Position numbers and translations under genes: made by a program
Assembly: GCF_026013905.1 (NCBI RefSeq)
Contig: NZ_CP110257.1
Location: 2,046,001 to 2,110,000 of the forward strand
Direction of reading: 5' to 3'
Length of the DNA: 64,000 bases
Source: Schlegelella aquatica
Lineage (GTDB): Bacteria; Pseudomonadota; Gammaproteobacteria; Burkholderiales; Burkholderiaceae_C
The notes under the pieces: model-generated
Told to the model about the DNA's origin: nothing
The model's database searches: none
Seen by the model: the letters and a program-made list of their open reading frames with translations, nothing else
In this document: in pieces, positions 58,528 through 64,000 of the stretch
Layout of the letters: every line of letters starts with the position of its first letter
Numbering within the stretch: position 1 is the stretch's first letter

Positions 58528-59694
58528 TCAGTCCCGTGCGAACGGCGCCGCCAAAGGGTCGCCGACGAACACCCCCTGCTGCGGCCAGGCCACGCTCTTC
58601 CAGTACGCCTCGAGGGCGGTGGCGCCCTGCAGGTAGTGCAGCAGCAGGATCTGAGGGTGCGGGAACTTCTGCGGATGGTTGCAGGGCTCGCTGACAGTGC
58701 CATAGCTCGCCGTCGCGCCGGCATCGATCCACGCCAACGCACTGCTTTGGCCGGACGCCCCCTCCAGGCGGCCGCCAAAGGAGGTCAGGTGGTCGGCCAG
58801 CGCCCCCGGCACGAACTGCAGGCGATCCAACCCCTCCAGCCGAGCCGCGCCTGTCTGGTACAGCACCACGCGTTCGGCGTCGGGCGCCTCTTCGGCCTGC
58901 GCCACGTGCACCTCCACGCCGACCGCGCTCAGCCGCACGGGCGGCGGGTACAGCGGGGCGCGCACCGAGCGCGCTCGGTCCGATGTCGAGACGAACCACG
59001 CGTGCACCCAGGGCGCACCCCGCCGCCCCAGCTGCCCGTCGGACGCTGCGCCGCGCTCGATCAGGGCCTGGGCGCCCTGCTCGGTGGGCGCGGCAATCAA
59101 CATGGACGGCCGCAGGCGCAGGTCGCTCCAGGGGCGATGCGTCGGATGATTGAAATAGGGTGAGACGCGCGGACGCCCGCAGGTGTTTCGGCACAACTGC
59201 GCGTCCAGGCCGAGCGTCACCGCCGCCGTCAAGGACTGGCAGCCCACGGCGTAGGGCTGCACCCACGCCATGGCCAGCGCCTGAACGTCCTCGCCTGCCG
59301 CGCCGAAGGCCTGCTCCATGCGCGCCTGCAAGGCCTCGAACTCCGCGACCTCGAGCGTCGGCGTGACCGGAAGCCTCACCGCCACGACCTGGGCCGAAGG
59401 TATCCCCCGCCTGCGCGCGTAGGCGTCGCCCACGGCCACCGAGTACGGATCGTCCTCATTGACCAGCAATCCCAGCTGGCTGGCCTTCAACCTGCCTCGA
59501 ACCCGCGGAACGCGCACGCCAGGCGCAGGACGCGACGCCACGGAGGCGGGTGCCTCTGCCTGTGCGAGCGCGGCCGTGGGCGAAACCATCCACAGGGCAG
59601 CACCTCCCATGCGGCACAGCCAGCTCCGACGTGCACGGCCGTGCAACTTTTCGTCATGCAAAATCGGTCGGATCTGAGGGAAAATCCGTTTCAT
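58528..59694 (-). CDS. TIGR03790-type exported protein of unknown function
   Basis: Up to 388-aa secreted protein. After a signal region containing RRSWLCRMGGAALWMVS and ALAQA, the body has LGLLVNEDDPYSVAVGDAYARRRGIPSAQVV near residue 73, repeated Cys (CQSL, CRNTC, EPCNHPQKF), and LLLHYLQGATALEAYWKSV near the C terminus, features I associate with the TIGR03790 family. The start is uncertain: ATG 59694 overlaps the divergent IclR start and has no Shine-Dalgarno; ATG 59610 or in-frame TTG codons closer to the signal are alternatives. No operon partner. Confidence 0.7.
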   Translation of the reverse strand: MKRIFPQIRPILHDEKLHGRARRSWLCRMGGAALWMVSPTAALAQAEAPASVASRPAPGVRVPRVRGRLKASQLGLLVNEDDPYSVAVGDAYARRRGIPSAQVVAVRLPVTPTLEVAEFEALQARMEQAFGAAGEDVQALAMAWVQPYAVGCQSLTAAVTLGLDAQLCRNTCGRPRVSPYFNHPTHRPWSDLRLRPSMLIAAPTEQGAQALIERGAASDGQLGRRGAPWVHAWFVSTSDRARSVRAPLYPPPVRLSAVGVEVHVAQAEEAPDAERVVLYQTGAARLEGLDRLQFVPGALADHLTSFGGRLEGASGQSSALAWIDAGATASYGTVSEPCNHPQKFPHPQILLLHYLQGATALEAYWKSVAWPQQGVFVGDPLAAPFARD

Positions 59695-60469
59695 GAAACG
59701 CACCGAGGGCAACACTCCGACGATTCAGGTTCTCGAACGCATGTTCGCTCTTCTGGACGTGCTCGCCGCACATCGGGACCCGGTGTCGCTGAAGGAAATC
59801 AGTGAACAGACCGGTCTGCATCCCTCGACCGCCCACCGGATTCTGAACGACCTGGCGGTCGGGCGTTTCGTGGATCGGCCGGAGGCCGGCAGTTACCGCC
59901 TGGGCATGCGCCTGCTCGAGCTCGGCAATCTCGTCAAAGCGCGTCTGGACGTGCGCGACGCGGCTCTCGGGCCGATGCGTGAGTTGCACAAGCTGACGCA
60001 CCAGCCCGTCAACTTGTCCGTGCGTCAGGGCGACGAGATCGTCTACATCGAGCGGACCTACAGCGAGCGCTCGGGCATGCAGGTCGTGCGCGCCGTGGGA
60101 GGCCGCGCACCCTTGCACCTCACCTCCGTGGGCAAGCTCTTCCTCGCGCAAGACGACCCGCAGCGGGTGCGGGCCTATGCCACCCGTACCGGGCTGGCCG
60201 GCCACACCCGCAACAGCATCACGGACTTGGCCACGCTCGAGCGCGAGCTGGCCAAGGTGCGCCAGTACGGCACGGCACGCGACAACGAGGAGCTCGAACT
60301 GGGCGTCCGCTGCATGGCAGCGGGCATCCGAGACGACCAAGGCAAGCTGGTGGCGGGGCTGTCGATCTCAGCGCCTGCCGACCGCCTGGAGGAGAGCTGG
60401 CTGGAGCGCCTGACGCAGACGGCGGCCCAGATCTCGGCTGCCCTCGGCTACCGCGGGCAGCCGTCCTGA
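59693..60469 (+). CDS. IclR family transcriptional regulator
   Basis: 258-aa regulator. Winged helix-turn-helix residues 12-75 with VSLKEISEQTGLHPSTAHRILNDL; effector-binding domain about 90-250 with VRQGDEIVYIERTYSERSGMQVV, HLTSVGKLFLAQ and the closing GLSISAPADRLEESWLERL. ATG 59693 fits family length, with GAGGG about 12 nt upstream. Stop codon abuts that of the convergent endopeptidase gene with no gap. The target is not evident; the adjacent divergent exported-protein gene is one candidate. Confidence 0.92.
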   Translation: MKRTEGNTPTIQVLERMFALLDVLAAHRDPVSLKEISEQTGLHPSTAHRILNDLAVGRFVDRPEAGSYRLGMRLLELGNLVKARLDVRDAALGPMRELHKLTHQPVNLSVRQGDEIVYIERTYSERSGMQVVRAVGGRAPLHLTSVGKLFLAQDDPQRVRAYATRTGLAGHTRNSITDLATLERELAKVRQYGTARDNEELELGVRCMAAGIRDDQGKLVAGLSISAPADRLEESWLERLTQTAAQISAALGYRGQPS

Positions 60470-61594
60470 TCAGGACGTGACCCGCGGCATATGGGGCTGG
60501 CCCGTGACGGCGCCGTGCCCCTCCTCGAGCAGCCACTTGCGCACGCGCTCGGCGTCGCCGATGCGCGAGTACTTCCCGGCCGAATCGAGGAACACCATGA
60601 TCAGTTGGCGACCTGCGAGGCGGGCCTGCATCACGAGGCAGCGGCCGGCCTCGACGATGTAGCCGGTCTTCTGCAGGCCGATCTCCCAGGTCGGGTTGAA
60701 GACCAGACCGTTGGTATTGCGGAACTGCAAGTGACGGCGCCCGACCGCGACCTGGTACTCAGGGGAGGTGGAGAGCTCGCGGATCAAGGGGTACTGGTAG
60801 GCCGCGTTGACCAGGGTCGCCAGGTCACGCGCGCTGGACTGGTTGCGGCTCGACAAGCCGGTGGGCTCGACATAGCGGGTGTCGTGCATGCCCAACTCGC
60901 GCGCCTTGCGGTTCATCGCCTCGACGAACGCCGGCAAGCCGCCCGGGTAGTGGCGCCCGAGCGCGTTGGCGGCCCGGTTCTCGCTGGACATGAGGGCCAG
61001 ATGGAGCATCTCTCCCCGCGTGAGTTGGGTGCCGACCGCCAGGCGCGAGTGGCTGCCCTTCTCGGTATCGATGTCGGCCTCGGTGATCGTCAGCACCTCA
61101 TCGAGCGACTGGTTCGCCTCCACGACCACCAGGGCGGTCATCAGCTTGGTGATCGAAGCGATGGGCAAGACGGCCTGCGAGTTCTTGCTGAACAGGATCT
61201 CGTTGGTGTCCTGGTCGATCACCAGCGCCACGCTGGACTTCAGGTCCAGAGGATCGGGCGCTTGGTGCAGGCCATACGCCTGTGCGTACGACAGCCGCGG
61301 CTCGCTGGGGACGTAGGCCGCCTTGCGGGTAGGAAGGCCGGCGGCCTTGCTGACCTTGGGGCCGGCACTGCGCACGACGCCGCCCTTGCGCTCGGCCCGC
61401 ATCGCCGTGCGGGCGCCCCGGCTCTTGGGAGCCACGCTCGGCTTCTTGGCCGTCGCGCGCTTGGCGCCGGTATGGGTAGCACGTTTGGCAGGCGCATCTT
61501 CGCTCTTGCGCGCCGCCATGCCGTCCAGCGGCGAGAGCGCCACGAGGCCAGCCACCAGGACGGACAACCAACGAGTTCCTGAGAGCAACGACAC
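60470..61594 (-). CDS. pbpG: D-alanyl-D-alanine endopeptidase (PBP7-like, peptidase S11)
   Basis: 374-aa penicillin-binding protein that cleaves cross-links in peptidoglycan. GTG start at 61594 with GGAGG upstream; signal peptide residues 1-27 (AGLVALSPLDGMAA). A Lys/Ala/Arg-rich linker (about 30-95) precedes the S11 domain. Active-site motifs: SITK in LPIASITKLMTAL near 145, SEN in ALMSSENRAANALG near 203, KTG in GLQKTGYIVEAG near 310. Full catalytic set. The long basic linker is probably a cell-wall tether. Confidence 0.93.
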   Translation of the reverse strand: MSLLSGTRWLSVLVAGLVALSPLDGMAARKSEDAPAKRATHTGAKRATAKKPSVAPKSRGARTAMRAERKGGVVRSAGPKVSKAAGLPTRKAAYVPSEPRLSYAQAYGLHQAPDPLDLKSSVALVIDQDTNEILFSKNSQAVLPIASITKLMTALVVVEANQSLDEVLTITEADIDTEKGSHSRLAVGTQLTRGEMLHLALMSSENRAANALGRHYPGGLPAFVEAMNRKARELGMHDTRYVEPTGLSSRNQSSARDLATLVNAAYQYPLIRELSTSPEYQVAVGRRHLQFRNTNGLVFNPTWEIGLQKTGYIVEAGRCLVMQARLAGRQLIMVFLDSAGKYSRIGDAERVRKWLLEEGHGAVTGQPHMPRVTS

Positions 61595-61634
61595 GACAAC
61601 CTCCAGCAGCCCGGCCCAGCGAGTTTAGGTGATA

Positions 61635-61670
61635 GAAAAAAGGCGCGCAACATCAAAAACTTACGCGCCC
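61635..61670. terminator. Intrinsic terminator after leuA (bidirectional form)
   Basis: GGCGCG (61642-61647) and CGCGCC (61664-61669) with 16-nt loop; A-run 61636-61641 gives TTTTTT on the minus strand after leuA, and CTTTCTC follows on the plus strand. Confidence 0.75.
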
Positions 61671-61707
61671 TTTCTCAAGTCCGGGCTAAACCGGAAATCG
61701 TGCTTGT

Positions 61708-63249
61708 TCAGCCCTGAGCGGCCACGCGTTCTGCCTTGCTGTGCAGCTTGTTCAAGGCCGAGAGATAGGCCTTGGCCGATGCCACGACGATGTCCGGGTC
61801 TGCACCCACACCGTTGACCACCCGCCCGCCGAGTTGCAGGCGCACGGTCACCTCGCCTTGGGATTCTGTGCTGCCCGAGGTGATCGCATTGACCGAATAC
61901 AGCAGCATTTCGGCCCCACTTCGCACCTTGGACTCGATCGCCTTCAGGCTGGCGTCCACCGGCCCGTTGCCGTCGCTTTCGGCATGGAACTCCTCGTCGC
62001 CGGCGGCAAACGCCACCCGCGCGTGCGGCCGCTCACCCGTTTCCGAGTACTGCGACAGGGCCAACAGCCGGTAATGCTCCTGCTCGCTGGTCACGCTTTC
62101 GTCGCTCACCAGCGCGATGATGTCCTCGTCGAAGATCTCGCTCTTGCGATCGGCCAGGTCCTTGAAGCGCGCGAACGCCGCATTGATCTCGGCCTCCGAC
62201 TCCAGTTCGATCCCCAGTTCCTGCAGTCGCTGCTTGAACGCATTGCGCCCGGAGAGCTTGCCCAGCACGATCTTGTTGGCCGTCCAGCCCACGTCCTCGG
62301 CGCGCATGATCTCGTAGGTATCGCGCGCCTTGAGCACCCCGTCCTGATGGATGCCGGACGCGTGGGCGAAGGCGTTCGCCCCCACGACGGCCTTGTTCGG
62401 CTGCACCACGAAGCCGGTGGTCTGCGATACGAGGCGCGACGCCGGCACGATCTGGCTGGTGTCGATGCCGACCTCCAGGCCGAAGTAGTCCCGCCGCGTC
62501 TTGACGGCCATGACCACCTCTTCGAGGGCGCAGTTGCCCGCCCGCTCGCCCAGACCGTTGATGGTGCACTCCACCTGACGCGCGCCGCCCAGCTTCACGC
62601 CGGCCAGCGAGTTGGCCACCGCCATCCCCAGGTCGTTGTGACAGTGCACCGACCAGACGGCCTTGTCCGAGTTGGGGATGCGCTCACGCAGCGTCCTGAT
62701 GAAGTTGCCGTAGAGTTCCGGCACCGCGTAGCCCACGGTGTCCGGGATGTTGATCGTGGTGGCCCCCTCGTCGATGACCGCCTCGAGCACCCGGCACAGG
62801 AAGTCGATCTCAGACCGATAGCCGTCCTCCGGCGAGAACTCCACGTCCGCGCACAGGTTGCGCGCGAAGCGCACGGCCAGCCGCGCCTGCTCGTAGACCT
62901 GATCCGGCGTCATCCGCAGCTTCTTCTCCATGTGCAGCGGGCTGGTGGCGATGAAGGTGTGGATGCGCGCGGAATTCGCGCCCCTCAACGCCTCGGCGGC
63001 CCGGCTGATGTCACGGTCGTTGGCGCGGGCCAGCGAACACACCGTGGATTCCTTGATCGCATCGGCAATGGCCTTCACGGCCTCGAAGTCCCCGTTGGAC
63101 GACGCAGCGAAGCCGGCCTCGATCACATCGACACGCAGTCGCTCGAGTTGCCGTGCGATGCGCAGCTTCTCCTCGCGGGTCATGGAGGCGCCGGGCGACT
63201 GTTCGCCGTCTCTGAGCGTGGTGTCGAAGATGATGAGCTTGTCGGGCAT
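61708..63249 (-). CDS. leuA: 2-isopropylmalate synthase
   Basis: 513-aa enzyme for the first committed step of leucine synthesis (acetyl-CoA plus 2-ketoisovalerate). [18 protein letters not shown] (catalytic Arg/Asp) near residue 5, [21 protein letters not shown] near 205 (metal His), [18 protein letters not shown] near 230, C-terminal LeuA regulatory dimer domain (about 390-510) that binds leucine. ATG 63249. Preceded by a leader peptide and attenuator (63270-63398), so control is double: transcription attenuation and feedback inhibition. Confidence 0.97.
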   Translation of the reverse strand: MPDKLIIFDTTLRDGEQSPGASMTREEKLRIARQLERLRVDVIEAGFAASSNGDFEAVKAIADAIKESTVCSLARANDRDISRAAEALRGANSARIHTFIATSPLHMEKKLRMTPDQVYEQARLAVRFARNLCADVEFSPEDGYRSEIDFLCRVLEAVIDEGATTINIPDTVGYAVPELYGNFIRTLRERIPNSDKAVWSVHCHNDLGMAVANSLAGVKLGGARQVECTINGLGERAGNCALEEVVMAVKTRRDYFGLEVGIDTSQIVPASRLVSQTTGFVVQPNKAVVGANAFAHASGIHQDGVLKARDTYEIMRAEDVGWTANKIVLGKLSGRNAFKQRLQELGIELESEAEINAAFARFKDLADRKSEIFDEDIIALVSDESVTSEQEHYRLLALSQYSETGERPHARVAFAAGDEEFHAESDGNGPVDASLKAIESKVRSGAEMLLYSVNAITSGSTESQGEVTVRLQLGGRVVNGVGADPDIVVASAKAYLSALNKLHSKAERVAAQG

Positions 63250-63269
63250 GATCCGCTCCGTGGCAGGAA

Positions 63270-63310
63270 CAAAAGAAAACGGCCCGCTTGCTGTGCGCTT
63301 GCGGGCCGTT
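63270..63310 (-). terminator. leuA attenuator terminator
   Basis: Minus strand AACGGCCCGC (63310-63301 side reads as one arm) pairs perfectly over 10 bp with GCGGGCCGTT (63287-63278), loop 13 nt, followed by TTCTTTTG. It lies 21 bp before the leuA start. An upstream GCGGGC at 63351-63346, overlapping the end of the leader peptide, can pair with the GCCCGC arm as a competing antiterminator. Confidence 0.85.
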
Positions 63311-63338
63311 GATGCGAAAAAACTCTAGACGTGAGCCA

Positions 63339-63398
63339 TCAGCGCGCCCGCGGCACTCCTAGGAGCAATAGCGAAAAGGCGGCGATGCGCTGCGTCAT
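63339..63398 (-). CDS. leuL: leuA leader peptide with four consecutive leucine codons
   Basis: 19-aa peptide MTQRIAAFSLLLLGVPRAR and TGA. The Leu run is coded CUA UUG CUC CUA, using codons that the surrounding genes avoid in favour of CUG/CUC, so ribosome stalling under leucine shortage would be sensitive. It is followed by the 10-bp stem terminator and leuA. A -10-like TATATT (63411-63406) ends 7 nt before the ATG, so the leader mRNA may begin at or very near the start codon. Confidence 0.85.
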   Translation of the reverse strand: MTQRIAAFSLLLLGVPRAR

Positions 63399-63433
63399 GC
63401 GGGCCAATATACCACGGCCGGGCCAAGCCGCGT

Positions 63434-64000
63434 TCACTGGTGAAGGCCTTTTTCGTCCGGCTCGTCGGTGGACACCGCAATGACGCTGACCGGCTTGCCC
63501 TTGGCCTTTCGGATGAAGTAGACCACGTAGCCCGACAGCCCGTAGACGATGAACACCCCGAACAGCACGAGCGGGGGGTGGTAGGAGATGACAGCGAAGC
63601 CGAGCGCAATGGCCACGATCACGATGAACGGGACCGAGCGCTTGAAGCTCACGTCCTTGAAACTGTAGAACGGCACGTTCGTGACCATCGTCAGCCCCGC
63701 GTAGAGCGTGAAGGCGAAGGCCGTCCAGGTCAGCCATTCGATGTGCTCGGCCCCCTTGTACCCCATGTCGTCCATCACCCAGATGAACCCGGTCACCATG
63801 GCGGCGGCCGCGGGGCTCGGCAGTCCCTGGAAGAACCGCTTGTCCACCACGCCGATGTTGGTGTTGAAGCGCGCCAGCCGCAAAGCCGCTCCCGCGCAGT
63901 AGACGAACGCTGCGATCCACCCGAGCTTGCCCAGGCCCTGCAGGGCCCACTCGTAGACGATCAGCGCCGGCGCGGCTCCGAAGGACACCATGTCCGAGAG
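63434..64000 (-). CDS. pssA: CDP-diacylglycerol--serine O-phosphatidyltransferase (partial, 5' end beyond window)
   Basis: C-terminal 188 residues of a CDP-alcohol phosphatidyltransferase that makes phosphatidylserine, precursor of phosphatidylethanolamine. The visible part begins LSDMVSFGAAPALIVYEW, where the Asp is the last catalytic residue of the CDP-alcohol motif; the earlier part lies right of the window. RFNTNIGVVDKRFFQGLPSPAAAAMV is the PssA-type segment. At least four further hydrophobic helices. Upstream of leuA on the same strand but separated by the leader and attenuator. Confidence 0.92.
   Translation of the reverse strand, partial: LSDMVSFGAAPALIVYEWALQGLGKLGWIAAFVYCAGAALRLARFNTNIGVVDKRFFQGLPSPAAAAMVTGFIWVMDDMGYKGAEHIEWLTWTAFAFTLYAGLTMVTNVPFYSFKDVSFKRSVPFIVIVAIALGFAVISYHPPLVLFGVFIVYGLSGYVVYFIRKAKGKPVSVIAVSTDEPDEKGLHQ

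Overview
The window is a GC-rich chromosomal segment that reads as a betaproteobacterium of the order Burkholderiales (Rubrivivax/Leptothrix/Caldimonas-like). This is inferred from protein character, operon layout and strong GC bias; no 16S gene is present and no search was run. Nearly everything is core chromosome with dense, often translationally coupled operons and many GTG starts. The only mobile element recognised is one complete IS5-type insertion sequence.

Layout. 1-5.5 kb: a CoA-dependent aromatic degradation operon on the minus strand (salicylyl-/2-aminobenzoyl-CoA monooxygenase-reductase, SDR, MarR, enoyl-CoA hydratase running off the left edge), divergent from a 3-hydroxyacyl-CoA dehydrogenase. 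5.6-12.2 kb: gamma-glutamyltransferase, dnaG, rpoD. 12.18-14.04 kb: an exact 100-bp tandem repeat array that re-duplicates the rpoD 3' end, then the IS element with inverted repeats and a 4-bp target duplication, then the apparent original rpoD terminator. 14.1-21.2 kb: cyclase-FHA protein, HAD phosphatase, a large hybrid histidine kinase containing a canonical LOV photosensor domain, and hemH. 21.2-26.7 kb: tripartite tricarboxylate transporter tctCBA divergent from its two-component system tctDE. 26.7-29.4 kb: hslR, a 79-bp duplication, and the DUF6502-DUF5666 pair. 29.7-34.4 kb: grpE-dnaK-dnaJ plus a PAP2 phosphatase overlapping dnaJ. 34.4-41.5 kb: a 9-bp microsatellite, a radical SAM gene behind a LexA box, nitronate monooxygenase, acyl-CoA dehydrogenase, etfBA and murI. 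41.5-50.9 kb: MFS transporter, DUF808, four tRNAs (Leu-UAA, Cys, Gly, Leu-UAG), lon, clpX, clpP, tig. 51-58.5 kb: RND efflux pair and hpnCDE (squalene synthesis). 58.5-64 kb: TIGR03790-type exported protein, IclR regulator, D-alanyl-D-alanine endopeptidase, leuA with a leader-peptide attenuator, and pssA cut by the right edge.

How the genes work together. The CoA-linked catabolic enzymes at 1-5.5 kb and the etfBA/acyl-CoA dehydrogenase block at 36.8-40.5 kb share a near-identical palindromic operator, suggesting one acyl-CoA-responsive regulator. The chaperone and protease genes (grpE, clpP, lon, weakly dnaK) carry sigma-32-like promoters with a constant 14-nt spacer. The observations most worth a second look are the rpoD 3'-end repeat array with the adjoining IS, the LOV hybrid kinase, the four-site operator between tctC and tctD, the LexA-controlled radical SAM gene and the leuA attenuator.
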